Shown here one piece after another: positions 1-13,500 of a DNA stretch of 64,000 nucleotides. The notes under the pieces were generated by a model. That model worked only from the letters and a program-made list of their open reading frames with translations. It was not told the origin of the DNA and did no database searches. The position numbers and the translations under genes are program-made. The stretch is from Episyrphus balteatus (Eukaryota > Arthropoda > Insecta > Diptera > Syrphidae): assembly GCF_945859705.1 (NCBI RefSeq), contig NC_079136.1:113666028-113730027 (forward strand), read 5' to 3'. Position 1 is the stretch's first letter. Each line of letters starts with the position of its first letter.

Positions 1-892
1 TTCAAGTTTTTGTTGTTAACTCGCCATTATCAGCAACACGACTAAATTATAAAAATGATTTTTTTGAAACATCAACAAAGTCAATATTATTTAATCAGCA
101 TCAAATACAGTATCATGATAGAGATTAAATGATGAAACACAGAGATAGTGACAGAGAAAAGTATTCTATGTAATTGAGTGACGTCATAAAAATCAATTTT
201 AGCTTGTGTTTTTAATTGTTCTCAAAACAACCAAATTTTTAAATGAAAAAGAGAAATAACTCGGTGATTTGAAGAAAAAGTTTAAAATAGCTTTTGATTA
301 AAATAAAAATTTGAAGAAGCCTTAGCATATCTGAGCATATGCCAAAAAAAATATGAGCGAGTAGGTACTGACTGAGAATAATGTTTTGAATTCCATATTA
401 ATTCCTTGATTTTTTTTACAAACCTAAAGTTTAATAACAAATGTAATAAAACATGAAAATAGTGCTTGAAGTGGTTAAAATTACTTTTCAAATGGGTTTG
501 TTTTCCAAATGAATTAGACTAAAAGATTTTGCATATTAGTCTAGTTGCATTATCTGCACAAGCACATTACATAGGTAAGCTGCATTCATAAAAGAGACTT
601 AGTCGAAAATGAAAACCCTGAATTTTAAACCTTGTGAAATTAAGCTATTGGGTGCCATCTTGGATTTAAGTTAAAGTCAAAATAATAAATTGGCAGTTAA
701 GCTTTTATTTTTTTTAATGGTTATACTAAGACACTCTATAAGAAAAACAATGTCAATATAAAAAAGTTCACATCCTAAAAATATACCCTAATTGAGGTTT
801 AACTAACTGGTTGACTTGAGATGCACTATATTTGGATAGTCTAACTGACGTTTTTTGTTTCAATAATTTTGATCAAGTGAAAGCTATTTTTT
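1..892. other. Gene-free AT-rich stretch
   Basis: Very AT-rich sequence with no open frame above 70 codons showing coding character and no repeat boundary that I can define. Confidence 0.6.
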
Positions 893-985
893 TGACGTGA
901 TAACGTCTTATAAATCGATGAACCAGCAAAAAATTTCAATTAAAAATTCAAAATAAACTATTAGAGATACAAAAATCTTCTATAG
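893..985 (+). repeat. Short dispersed copy of the TTGACGTGATAACG repeat
   Basis: The sequence starting TTGACGTGATAACGTCTTAT and running through AAATCGATGAACCA to ATACAAAAATCTTCTAT recurs at 7872-8020. The 7.9-kb copy contains about 60 extra bases (the ATGGCAGCCACC block) between GATGAACCA and GCAAAAATTTC. The two are therefore members of one family differing by an indel. Confidence 0.65.
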
Positions 986-1839
986 CTTATTTGAAAGATA
1001 ATAACCTAAAGCTTAATAAAAATGAAGGATTTTAAAAAATTTCGTCATTTAATAGGGTAAACAGGGGCAAAACGGAAAGATGAAATTAAGGCTAAAATCT
1101 AAACGCGAAGTCGTATAGAATTGATTTTTTTTTGCTATAGATAGATGAGATTATTTTTAGAATAACTGCATTTAAGAAAAATTTGAAACTAAGCTATAAC
1201 GTTTTGTTTGAACGTTGTACACGTGTTGGAGCTATGACAAAATGATGATTGTATGTAAAGGAAATTTTTTTTGACAATTCTAAAGATGCCAGGTGAAAGA
1301 TGATGGAAAAAAAATTAAGCGTCTGATACGGATTTTTTTCCAACACTCTGCGTTTCGAAATATGAATTTTTGAAAAATACCTTGTTTTTTAGGGGTATTT
1401 TTGGGTAATTTTTGATTTTTAGCTTTTTTTTGGAGCGTTCAAAAAATCTCAAACTTATAGGGCCTTATGCATACATGTGCAAAAACTTGGAATTGTTTAG
1501 TGAGTTTTGACTGAATAACGGAAGAAACAAGTTTTTAACCGATTTTCATCGTTTTTTATTTTTATCTTTTTTTCTTTAATAGATACAGGAATAAAGTATA
1601 TGGAGTAATGACAGACCATGACTACGACTAAATGTGTGCGCAGTTTCAATCATTTTCGTAAACACAATTTTGAGATAACGGTAAAATAAAATTTTAGAAT
1701 TCAACAGGTTATAACTTTTGACCAAGAGCAGATAGAAATTTTATTAAACTTTTATGAGCATTCCGATACAATTACCTTTCATTTAGGAAATGGAATTTTT
1801 TTCATGAAATTGTTGGATATTGGTGGTATAAGCAAATGC

Positions 1840-2130
1840 CAAATTGGCAGAAAGCAGACTGGATGGAATAAGCACTTGCATTTTTTTTTGGAAAAAAAAC
1901 TTTCTCGGAAATGGGTGCAAAGTGGTGGAGGTGGTTGAAGAAGGTGTTAACGTGACAATTCCAAAATGGCAGAAAGCTAAGTGGATGGAAAAGGGAAGGC
2001 AGAAGGGCGCAAAGTGGTAAATTTTTTTTTGAAATTTACTGACTCGGAAATGGCTGCCATTTTGCAAGTGTGTTCCTGATGGTATGTAGTTTCTAAATTC
2101 AAAATGGCAGAAAGCAGACTGGATGGGTTC
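1840..2130 (+). repeat. Three irregular copies of a GGCAGAAAG..TGGATGG repeat
   Basis: AAATGGCAGAAAGCAGACTG or a close variant (AAATTGGCAGAAAGCAGACTGG, AAATGGCAGAAAGCTAAGTGG) occurs near 1845, 1970 and 2099, each followed by GATGG. The antisense 94-codon open frame over this region is made of the repeat and is not a credible gene. Confidence 0.5.
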
Positions 2131-2279
2131 TATTTTTTTTTTTCAATTTTTTACTTCGGAGAGTGACAAAAAAAACTTTTATTTTAAAAAAATATTTAAA
2201 AACAACGGCAACACCTAAAATCTTATAGTATAACTTTTTTTTTAAAGCAAACCCTATTATTTAATAATATTTTTAAATA

Positions 2280-2700
2280 ATGTTGTTTTTGTGAAAAGTT
2301 TTTGAAACAAAAATTTTTAAACTCAAAATTTTAACTTTTTTAAAATTTTTTTTTGTAACTTTATTTTTTTTTTAATTTTACACGATGAAGCTTTGCTTTT
2401 TGTATTTTTATTTAATTATCTAGCTAATTCTCAATGAAGTGTTGAAAACCAGATGCTAAAATGTCGTATAGTTTTTGAAATAATTAATTTTTAAACTCAA
2501 AATGTTTAACTTTTTAAACATTTTTTTTTTCTTATTTTAATTTTATTTTTAATTTTACGATATCAAGCACTGCTTTTGGTAATTAAAATCAATTTCGTAA
2601 TCAATTCTAAATCAATTACTGAAAAGCAGATGCTAAAATGTCGTAAAGTTTTTGAAATAATCAATTTTTTAATTTTTTTTGTAATTTGTGTGATTTTTTA
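2280..2700 (+). repeat. Degenerate tandem repeat, period about 177 bp
   Basis: The block AGATGCTAAAATGTCGTA followed by AGTTTTTGAAATAAT occurs at about 2451 and 2628. A more diverged relative (AAGTTTTTGAAACAAAAATTT) lies near 2297. The intervening DNA is T-rich low complexity. Confidence 0.5.
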
Positions 2701-2985
2701 AATTTAATTGAAGATTTTTGATAACAAAAAAATTATTTTCAAAAAAATTGCCAAAATTTCATAAATTTACTAATGCCAAAAGATTGTCTAGGCAATTAAA
2801 GGAAAATAACTATATAGGATGTGAAGGACAATCTTCCATCGCTTAGGCGATAAATGCAATTTTTTCACAAATTGACTTCAAACACAAAAAAAAAATTTGA
2901 ACACAACGGCAACACCTACATGATATTTGCCTCAATCATGTCTGTACGACATATCTAGAAAAAGAGCTGGAATTTTTTTAATGCA

Positions 2986-5900
2986 ATTAGTTTTCATCAA
3001 AAAAATAAAAAACCTATGCAATAAAGATTCTACAATTTAAATTCTTGACTTGTATATTTTCCATACTTTGTCCTTTTTTTGCACATGTCTTACTAGGAGA
3101 TATACTAATCATAAGGCTTAGAAAAGACGTTGTAACCTATAGGTACCAAATAAGTTTTGTACGTCTACCATCATAAAACAATCTTTACAACCTTGACACT
3201 CAAAATTTTCATTGTCAGTTTCAGTCCTTTGAATTCATTTTTGTAAAAAAAAAAAAACAAAAATTGCTCTTTTCTATTTACCCGAAGATGCTTTCACTGT
3301 CATGTAATTTATCTCAACTTTAAAGAACTCCAGAAGAGCTATTCCCGAGATGCCATTTAATTATTACGAGACATTGGAATGGAGGAATTTCATTCCCATC
3401 AGAGTCGAGTGAATCCTTTTTTCTTGTTTGTTTTATTCGTTAATGGTGTTCAAGTTGAGTTTTAGTGTTTGGGGTCGACTTACATTGTAACGTTAGGATC
3501 CTCTGGTATGTGTAGGTACTCGTCATGGTTCGTCCTTTTTCCGACAATTTAGTAAACGTGTCATGAATTAGACAATGTAAAAAGCGGCATGACCCCTTTT
3601 TTTCCCAACCTCACATATTCTTCCACACAAAACTAAGACGCGAACGGACAGACAGACACAAGGGTGGGGTGCATGTGATGATGATGGTGTTGAATACAAT
3701 GATGTTCTCAAGTGTTGTAATGATGATCGTAAATCTGTTTTATGGACATAAGAGGACATAAAAAGGATAGGCGAGTACAGAGACACGAAATCAAAGGTGA
3801 TATACATCGAGTCATGTATTTTCATATAACGTAAGCTGCCATGTAATATAGGAGTTCTTATAGCAAAAGGCAAAAAGCCCCATGAAACCATCAACTTACC
3901 CATATGGATGCGAGGAATGGAAATCGGATACATTACCTATATGATGGAGATATATGAGGAAGCATTAATAAATCGATGAAACGTCTTAAGGATGTGCTAC
4001 ATTTTATGAATGAGATTGGCCTTCCATATATTCGTCCATATCTTACTTTGGTCATCGGAATGGAAGTACACAGACGAATTTATACTGTGACATTGAATGC
4101 TCAAAGGTTGGGACAAAATCGTAAGATTTAAAAAGCATGACAAAAAAGTTTTATTTGCATATAAAAGGAAGTGACAAAAAAAGCCCGATTCAACATAAAC
4201 AGAAATCAACAATAAAAAACAAAAGGATTTTATTTCTTAGTCTTAGCATAAATAAGCTTTTACGACTAAAAAATACTACAAATTAATTCAAAAAGAAGTA
4301 TTTGGCCCCACTGTACGATAGTGATTAAAGGGCGAAGAGCTGGCCTTATTAAATGATTTATTGGCCGTTTGGTTAGTAAACTATGGGAAATGCCGGATAT
4401 GTAGTTAGTGACCTATTAACCATGAACATAAGGAGGATATATGTCTGGAGAAGATGACTTGGCTGAAGCTGCGTGTTTGGAATTGGGATGAGTTTTTAAA
4501 AAGACATCATCCGAAATGTAGCAGAAAATTACAATTATGTATCATGTTTCGTTTTTATGGTTTCGTATTATAATAATCAATTGTAAATAGATTTTATATA
4601 GGTACCCTTGTATGATTTAACATATTTTAGATACAGCTTAAAAAAATGTTTGAGTGGAAACACATGCATACTTTGTAGATTGTACTCTGTAAAGCTGACT
4701 GTTTTCAGTATCTTTAATTGGTTTTAGTTGGTGTCCAGTTTTCATTTCTTCTTTATCATTTCCAGAATTTTGGATAGCAGAACACTGAATTTAAGTGAAG
4801 TAACTAAAGCAAATTACTTTGGAACTCGGACGAACAACTCTGATTATGATATTGTTTTTTCAAACGTCACATTGCTAATTAAAAATACTTTAACCTCTAT
4901 GGGTTAAAAACTGCCGCTGTTGCTGCATTGGTTTTTACTATAAAAATTAACTTTATATTTCAATTTTTTTTTTATTTCATTAATTAAATGAAATTACCTA
5001 ATAGATTGTCTACATTTTTAAGGAAGGACAATTTTTCAGCATTTATGTACATAAGTGGTAGAGACAATTTTCTCACAATTTAACTTCAAACATACAAAAA
5101 TATCTGCACAAAAGACAAAACTGCACCATTTACAATAAAAAGACAGAAGTTTATTCCTATCTGTTAAATTAAAATTAAGTCAAAAAAAAAAATTAAAAAA
5201 AAAAATAATATTTAAATTAATTTGTCTGTTAAACATGTTTGTATTTTATTTTTAAGTCTAATACAAAATTTATTGAAATTTAAATTTTTTGATTTTTAAA
5301 GTTCAAGTGACCTCAACTCCAAATTTATAAAGCGTTTCGTTATTTTAAATTTTTTGTATTAAAAATCAAGGACGTTTTAATAAATTTAAAGTTTCAGTTT
5401 ATTATAATGAATATAGATATATTTCTTTCTTTTTCTTCTTTATTATTTTAAAAAATTTCTTTCTCACTTCTTTAAAATGAAAGATTTCTGATTATTCATC
5501 ATAAATATAATAATGGTGATATTATTATGTCTTTCATTTTTATTTCACAAACTATGTGAAGTAAAATCCTATTGCCGATCAAATTTTGTTAGTAGTTCAT
5601 ACATTTTGCTTCGAAATTAAAATGATTACATTTTAATGTGTTTTATTTGAAATTAATGCATTTGATTACATTATAATTTTTTGTATTTGCAATTAATAAA
5701 AAACTTATTAAAAACTGTAAAAAAAAGATTGTATTAAAAACTACGACGGAAGTTTAATATATAAATATTTTTTTTTTAAATACATAGGTCCTATTTCTCT
5801 TCTGATTTCAACTATTCAAAACAATTTAAAGCCAAAAATATATATTTTATTATATATACTTTATTATTGTTTTTTCTTTTGAAAATTGTTGGAGCCGTTG

Positions 5901-6870
5901 TTTCAAAAATACACAATTCTGAAGTGATTTTTAAACCACATTAAAAAAAATTAAATCGTATTCAAAAATTTGATTTGGATTTTCAGTAAGAAATCCAAAA
6001 TGAATATTTTTAAAAATTTCTAATTTTTAGAAAATTAACGCAACCTTTTCGTACAAACATTTTTACTGAAATCGTTTAAATGGTATATGATTTTTTTGAT
6101 TCTTCGCTATTTATAGCCTTTGCCAATAAGATTAAATCTGAATTTTTATAAAGATTAAGTCAGCAAAGTTAAAAAAAGAAAAAAATGTCCTCAAATGTTT
6201 TTTTCCGTTTTTTTTTTTTAATTTATAAGTTTATACCTATGCAGGTGATGCAAAACAAAAAAAAATGTTTTCTTTTTTTTTACTTTTAACGCCTCATTAT
6301 TGATAACAAAAATGCTAACAAAATCATTCCTTTACATTCAAAATAAATAAAAATCAAATTAAATTGAGAAAAAACTCTCAAAAACAAATTAAAACAAAAA
6401 TTATAAAACAAAACTCCTTTAGATCAAGAAAAACCATCAAGAAATTTAAATGTTTCTGAAAAAAATAAAAAAAAAAAAACTATTCAAATAATCTAGTACA
6501 GGTAGAGAAAATGTGAATAAATTTATTATCTGATGAGCGCCATTGCCATCTATTCATTCTTATTACTCAGAGAAAGAGTTTTGATTTTTGATGCTACATA
6601 AACTGAACAGATTTGCACGTAAATTCATTTACTAAATATCCAGAACATCATTTGCGAAATTCCCTTGGTCTAAAACAATATCCAGTAAATACTCCACATA
6701 TAGGAATTGGTTTCAATATTTCTTAAACCAAAGAAAAAAATTCTTAACCAACAAAATTAGTTTAAAAATAAACATTACGTATACGCCATAGTGACTATTT
6801 CTAATATTCTACGAATGGATCAGATTTTCGCTGCGATTTCATCATATAAATATTGATTTTCTGTTCGTAA
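2986..6870. other. Gene-free AT-rich stretch with diverged repeat fragments
   Basis: No supported gene. The antisense 121-codon frame at 3568-3933 lacks splice partners and recognisable domains. A segment at about 5390-5530 (TTTATTATAATGAA..TTTCTTTCTTTTTCTT..GGTGATATTATT) resembles 62940-63065, so it is probably a decayed dispersed repeat. Confidence 0.5.
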
Positions 6871-6874
6871 GTCA

Positions 6875-6959
6875 ATGAAAATGAAACAAAGAAGATTTAT
6901 CTATTTATTGAAAAAATAAATTTCAATAAATAGATAAATCTTCTTTGTTTCATTTTCAT
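6875..6959. repeat. Perfect inverted repeat (39-bp arms, 7-bp loop)
   Basis: ATGAAAATGAAACAAAGAAG is the start of a 39-bp arm that returns exactly as its reverse complement after a short A-rich loop. The transcript would form a strong hairpin. Perfect arms in such AT-rich DNA imply a recent origin or gene conversion between the arms. Confidence 0.85.
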
Positions 6960-7898
6960 AAGGAAATTTATCAACTCTGTTTTGCTCAATATTCTTTTTA
7001 CTTATATTTTTTACTTTAGTAGTTGAAAATCAATCTTAAACTCTTGAATATGAGCAACTTTCGTGTTGAACAAATTCATGCTCATTTTTAAGTTGTCAGC
7101 TATTATAAAATTCTTCCACTAAATCACATTTGAAAAAGCAACGTAAACATTATAAAACTTCGTAGAGTGAAAGCATCGAGTAAGTAATAGAGTATTTGTA
7201 ATCAAAATTATTATGTTCGACGTTTTGCTCTGTGTCGAGAATCTATGGACGAATATACGATAGTGGTAGCGGCGGGTTCGCATCAAGTAGTATAGCAAAA
7301 GACTGTATTTTATGAAATCGCAAATCGATGGGCTATTATTTCTCAAACTGTTTCTCATTACTCCGTCTTGTTTTTTTTTTTTTTACATCTTCGTACAGCC
7401 CCGACAACTACATACATACACATAGAGCATTCCAACATTCCTTCAAAATCCTTCAAAACAAGCAATCTTCCTTTTGAAATGCGTTATACTGCTTCATGTG
7501 CAGGTTCAAATAGTTCGAATGTATATAAGAGTACGTGTGAATATTTGAAGAGCACAAAAGTTACATTGTCTGTTAAAGGTTATTCATTGGGATTGTGAAA
7601 ATATTTAAGAATTTAAACTAGGTTTTCTAAAACGCAGAAACGCTTTGTAGAAACTCTGTTTCATTTATATTTGAAATTAAAACTAAACACTGCAAACCAA
7701 ATCCATATTCTGTACAGGTAAAATAGTGCATAAACTCAATAAATAAAAAGCATAGGTATAGTTCTTAAAAATAATTTTGGTGAAAGGGTAGTTTTTTGAG
7801 GGGTTGAGTTATATGCGAGAAAAGTATCATAACCGCATAAACATAAACATAAACATTAATTTTGTTATTTTTTGACGTGATAACGCCTTATAAATCGA

Positions 7899-9132
7899 TG
7901 AACCATGGCAGCCACCACAAAAAAGTGACGCCATTTTCTCCCGTTCCACTTTCGCAGTGCGGCAAAAATTTCAATTAAAAATTAAAAATAAAGTACCTAT
8001 TAGAGATACAAAAATCTTCTATTAGTCCGGTCAAATTAGACTAAAATAAGGGGGTGAGGTTACATTAATTCCCAGCAAGCTGAAAATTGGTAGGATTGTT
8101 GCAAACACCATCATAAATTAAATCTAAAAAGTCCTCATCGATCCGAGGCCTGGAAAAAAATGTACGGGGGGTCAAAGGTCACAAAAACTGGTTTTTCACG
8201 ATTTTCAGCAAAACGGTAAGTCTTATCACAAAAATTGCAATTCAAGAATTGTAGACCAGAATATTATATATAAAAAGTGTCATCACACTTTTTTTCCTAA
8301 GACCCACCGTTTCTTAGGTATAACGATTCAAAAAGTTGAAGTTGAGTTGTTATCGTCATAATCAGGCCTATTCTGAAAAAAAACTCCCAACTGAAAAGTT
8401 CTTGAAATTTCATTATTTTTTTAGCTTGAATTTCGTTCTTTAATGGTTAAGAATATGGAGAAAGCAAAAAAATATATATAATACAGGGTGTCTGATAGAG
8501 AATGGGCAACCCTAAAGCGGCTCATAGCTACACTTAGAACTGTTCTAAAAACAGATAGAAAAATGTTCTATCACAACCAGTTCATAAAATATTGGCTTTT
8601 TTTTCGTTCAGTGTATTTTAAAATTTATCATCTTATGTTTTCGTTCACTACAACCACGAATGAATGAATTTTTTTTGTTTCTTTTTTTATAATTTTCTAC
8701 AATAATTGGATGAGAACATAAACAATTTAGAAAAATTTATTCATTCGTGGTTGTAGTGGACGAAAACATAAGATGATAAATTTTAAAATACACTGAACGA
8801 AAAAAAGCCAATATTTTATGAACTGGTTGTGATAGAACTTTTTTCTATCTGTTTTTAGAACAGTCATCTCATAAGTGTGCCTATCAGCCGTCTTGGGGTT
8901 GTCCATTCTCTATCTGACATCCTGTATTATATTCAGACCTATTCTAAACAAAAATTCCCAGGGAAATGGGTTCGGGAGAAGGGCCCCAATCGGAAAAATG
9001 GTAAAAATTTCTATTTTTTTTTGCTTTCCCCATATTCCTACCCATTGAAGAACGAAATTCAAGCAAAAAAAATTATGTGGAGATCTGTTGAACATGAACA
9101 GCCACCAGTGTGGGAAGTACCGTAATCTCAGT
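7899..9132 (+). repeat. Tandem duplication, unit 1 (1234 bp)
   Basis: The unit starts TGAACCATGGCAGCC and ends GTACCGTAATCTCAGT. Unit 2 follows immediately with the same start. Over the shared portion I saw no clear differences. Unit 1 is exactly 145 bp shorter than unit 2, and the whole difference lies in the middle of the embedded fold-back element. An identical 82-codon frame in both units (8877-9125 and 10256-10504) is repeat-derived. Confidence 0.85.
8484..8924. mobile_element. TA-flanked fold-back element, internally deleted copy
   Basis: Termini are CAGGGTGTCTGATAGAGAATGG on the left and the imperfect inverse CCATTCTCTATCTGACATCCTG on the right, flanked by TA on both sides. The arms pair over nearly the whole 441 bp. 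The centre lacks 145 bp present in the sister copy at 9718. Terminal CAGGGTGTC plus a TA duplication is compatible with a Tc1/mariner-related MITE. It has no transposase. Confidence 0.7.
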
Positions 9133-10511
9133 TGAACCATGGCAGCCACCACAAAAAAGTGACGCCATTTTCTCCCGTTCCACTTTCGCAGTGCGGCAAA
9201 AATTTCAATTAAAAATTAAAAATAAAGTACCTATTAGAGATACAAAAATCTTCTATTAGTCCGGTCAAATTAGACTAAAATAAGGGGGTGAGGTTACATT
9301 AATTCCCAGCAAGCTGAAAATTGGTAGGATTGTTGCAAACACCATCATAAATTAAATCTAAAAAGTCCTCATCGATCCGAGGCCTGGAAAAAAATGTACG
9401 GGGGGTCAAAGGTCACAAAAACTGGTTTTTCACGATTTTCAGCAAAACGGTAAGTCTTATCACAAAAATTGCAATTCAAGAATTGTAGACCAGAATATTA
9501 TATATAAAAAGTGTCATCACACTTTTTTTCCTAAGACCCACCGTTTCTTAGGTATAACGATTCAAAAAGTTGAAGTTGAGTTGTTATCGTCATAATCAGG
9601 CCTATTCTGAAAAAAAACTCCCAACTGAAAAGTTCTTGAAATTTCATTATTTTTTTAGCTTGAATTTCGTTCTTTAATGGTTAAGAATATGGAGAAAGCA
9701 AAAAAATATATATAATACAGGGTGTCTGATAGAGAATGGGCAACCCTAAAGCGGCTCATAGCTACACTTAGAACTGTTCTAAAAACAGATAGAAAAATGT
9801 TCTATCACAACCAGTTCATAAAATATTGGCTTTTTTTTCGTTCAGTGTATTTTAAAATTTATCATCTTATGTTTTCGTTCACTACAACCACGAATGAATG
9901 AATTTTTTTTGTTTCTTTTTTTATAATTTTCTACAATAATTGGATGAGAACATAAACAATTTAGAAATTTCATACCCATTGCACATTTTCCTTAAGAAAA
10001 ATTTGAAATTTCAAATTTTTTTTAAGAAAAATGTGCAACAGCTATGAAATTTTTAAAGTGTTTATGTACTCATCCAATTATTGTAGAAAATTATAAAAAA
10101 AAGAAATAAAAAAATTTATTCATTCGTGGTTGTAGTGGACGAAAACATAAGATGATAAATTTTAAAATACACTGAACGAAAAAAAGCCAATATTTTATGA
10201 ACTGGTTGTGATAGAACTTTTTTCTATCTGTTTTTAGAACAGTCATCTCATAAGTGTGCCTATCAGCCGTCTTGGGGTTGTCCATTCTCTATCTGACATC
10301 CTGTATTATATTCAGACCTATTCTAAACAAAAATTCCCAGGGAAATGGGTTCGGGAGAAGGGCCCCAATCGGAAAAATGGTAAAAATTTCTATTTTTTTT
10401 TGCTTTCCCCATATTCCTACCCATTGAAGAACGAAATTCAAGCAAAAAAAATTATGTGGAGATCTGTTGAACATGAACAGCCACCAGTGTGGGAAGTACC
10501 GTAATCTCAGT
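9133..10511 (+). repeat. Tandem duplication, unit 2 (1379 bp)
   Basis: Second unit, carrying the complete form of the fold-back element. It ends CGTAATCTCAGT and then diverges into unique sequence. The family continues leftward of unit 1 (the GACGTGATAACG block from 7872) but not of unit 2, so the duplication break is at TGAACC. Confidence 0.85.
9718..10303. mobile_element. TA-flanked fold-back element, full copy (586 bp)
   Basis: Same termini and flanking TA as its sister. The centre (about 9960-10080) continues the inverted repeat: ATAATTTTCTACAATAATTGG returns as CCAATTATTGTAGAAAATTA. The element is therefore essentially one long hairpin. Confidence 0.75.
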
Positions 10512-13500
10512 TTGGAATTTCGACATGGTTGGCTTTAAAAAATTCTAACTTTTTTTCGAGGCATCGCAGAAATAAGATTAAAACGTCATATGAAAGGTGA
10601 AATTATAAGCTTTTACATGATATATAGGTTGTATAAAAAAAATTGATTCAATAGCGTGAGAACATAAAATTATATGTTTTTTTTTTGCTTTTTTTGATGA
10701 AAATTGATCGAGTTCAAAAATTCTAGCTCTTTTTAAAATAATTTGACATGATCGATATATATATATTTTGAGCTGAAGCAAAAAGCTTTCAGGTGGTATA
10801 AAATTTATTATAGGTTGTTATATCAAAATTAATATTAAGCAAAAAATTATGCCTTTGCTTATAAAATAATGCCTAAAAGGCATAATTATGCCTCAGTTCG
10901 CACCGCTGAGCAATAGTCAAAACGTTAACGTATGATGGTAATCCTGGAAAAAACGGCTAGTATAAAAAAGGCACTTATTTATGACAATAATATATTCCTG
11001 TATGCTTTCTCAAAGGCTGGATTTGAACCCAGATACTAGGGCGGGACCACGGAGTACTTTGAACTGTTGCTCCGTATTTCTTGAAATTCACAGATAAATT
11101 GATTGATACTTCATTCTTGTAGGGTGTCATCGTAACTTTTCCATAAAATTTGTTTCTATAAAGCTTCATAAATGCTACAGTAGCTTCTGTAAAGCTCTAT
11201 AGAAGCAAAATTTTTCTTTTTCTTTCTTTGGGAATATTCAGGCAATTATGAAATACAAAAAGAAAATTCAAAACACAGGAGTGCAAGTTTAAATCTTGCC
11301 ATGTATCGCTTTTTTACTTACAAATTTCCTTATAATCACAATACAAGCCCTTTATACAATTTTGCCCGGTAAAAGACGTGAGTGCTATTTCTGCAAAACT
11401 AGGTACCTATATATATGCAACTTTGTGTAGCAAAAAAATTTCTTAGAAAAAATTCTCACGTTGGATCAATTTACAAGTTTGAAACCTTCTTCGTCTTGTT
11501 ATCCCCCTTTCCCCCCCAACAATACACAAATCTAAACCATTGTTATAGGTATGTATGTTTTTTTGATATCCTTATAGTTTTTGGGGGAACATTTACACAC
11601 CGCAAAAATGAATGTTTTGTATCCCTCATCATCTCATCGTCCTAAAACGTGTATATTGTGTGTGTAATCTGCCACAAACAACAACCCAACAACTGTGATA
11701 TCGCATTTTCAATTTTTCGATACGATACACAACAAACAACCAACAACAAAAAAAGAAAATCTATAAAACTGAGATGAGACATACAAAACTTCACATCACG
11801 GCATGGCAGTGATGGTTTTTCAGCGTAAAATAGCTTCGCGGATATCCTAGGCAGCAAAGGCACCTTATAACAAAGGGTAGAGAAGTGGGATTGTGTTTAC
11901 TAATTTTGCGATTGTTGTTGACTTTGATAGTTATTATGTTCATCGTCATCAACAACAGCGCAATATAGCAACAGCGCTGTGCAGCCATCTTTTCCACAAC
12001 AAAATGAAATAGAATGGTTTGCTGCTGCTGTTGTTGCTGAAGTCGAATTCGATGGAAATAAAGCGTGTGCAAGCGAGCGCGAGTGCAACCATTCAAATAA
12101 TGAAACCGCGATTTGAGTTGCATTTGAATAAGAGGATGATGATGATGGCGTGGCGGCTGGAACAGAAGTACTATAGTGGCAGTAGAGAGCGTAGTCAGCA
12201 TCAGCATCAGCACCAGCTGTACCAACGAGATGGCTTCTATATATGCATAAACGGTATTATGATGCTGGTGCATCATCATCAGAAGAGTGGTTTAAGGGTT
12301 TTGGTTAGGGGGGAGGAGGAGGTCGTTTTTAAGAGCAAGCTTCTCACACACTAACTTTAGTATAGTTGTACGCAATTATATTGAGGGTGTGATTTTCAAA
12401 AACCCTCCTCATCTCCTGGATTCCCCACCCATCAAAACCTAATGCAGTTTTAGGTTTATATTTACAAAACTTTCGCCTAGTCAAGCGCCAGTATGAATTG
12501 AGGCACAATTTTTGGCAGCATCATTGTTTTATTTGCGCGTGGAGAAATTAAATTAATTAAAAAGCTGAAGTATAATTTGTTTCTATAATGTTGGGGCTTC
12601 ACAGTGTGTATTTTTGGGTTCCGCAGGGAATACACGCACACGCACATATAGAGGTATCTCTTTGGCTGATGGGGATTAAATGGATTAGATCATTATGGTT
12701 TTGCTTAAAACTGACATGTTGAAATTATATTTTTTTTTTTTTGTTAATATTGGAATAATTTAAGTCGAGTGTAATCCTGCAACTAATATTATGAAAAATT
12801 GTTGTTTAGGTAACATGTGTGCATGTGTGGTGTTTGTCTGTTTTGTTTGTTATTTGTCCATAATAATACAAATTAGTTATTTGTGTGCGTTATCAGGTTG
12901 TATTGGAAGAGAAGATGATATTACGTTTCTAATTTAATTTAATTTCATTACTGAGCTTATCAAGAATGCGTTTTTTGAAGGCCAGTAGCAAATTTCTTTT
13001 CATGATAAGTATAATAAACTTTGACTTAGACAAAAGTAGGGGTAACAAGCAAGAGTAACATGCACTCCGTCCGAGCATCTGTATGTTCTTTTCATGGACC
13101 AAATTCAAAAGGCCATGCAAACGTTGGCAGAGTGATCGAAATGAAATTTGATAACTAAAGGAAGTCAATGAAAAATTATATAAATCTCTGTAAATTGTGC
13201 AATCTAATTTTTAAGTGAAAACATGTCGTAAAATCTTATCTTATCAGTTGACTTATGGTGGGACACTTACATATATGGATAGAGAACTAAATATCAGATT
13301 TATATTCCATCGGGTTTTTATTTGCCAATTTTTGATAATTTCTTTACAGATGTTGTGATATATTTTTTCCAAAACTTTTATTATATTCATATTTAAAGGA
13401 ACAGTCGTGAAATAACCCTAAATCCAGATTTATAGGGTTTATTTCAAATTGAAAATTATGCAGTTTTATTAGTTGTAAGTATCATAAAGTTTGTTTTTGT

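Noticed and set aside
8877..9125. 82-codon frame occurring identically twice (also 10256-10504)
   Set aside because: Its identity reflects the recent tandem duplication. The sequence lies in fold-back and flanking repeat DNA and shows no coding signature.
11791..12354. Opposing 162- and 111-codon frames with Gln/His runs
   Set aside because: Both derive from CAG/CAT triplet tracts. No initiation context, splice sites or domain support either one.
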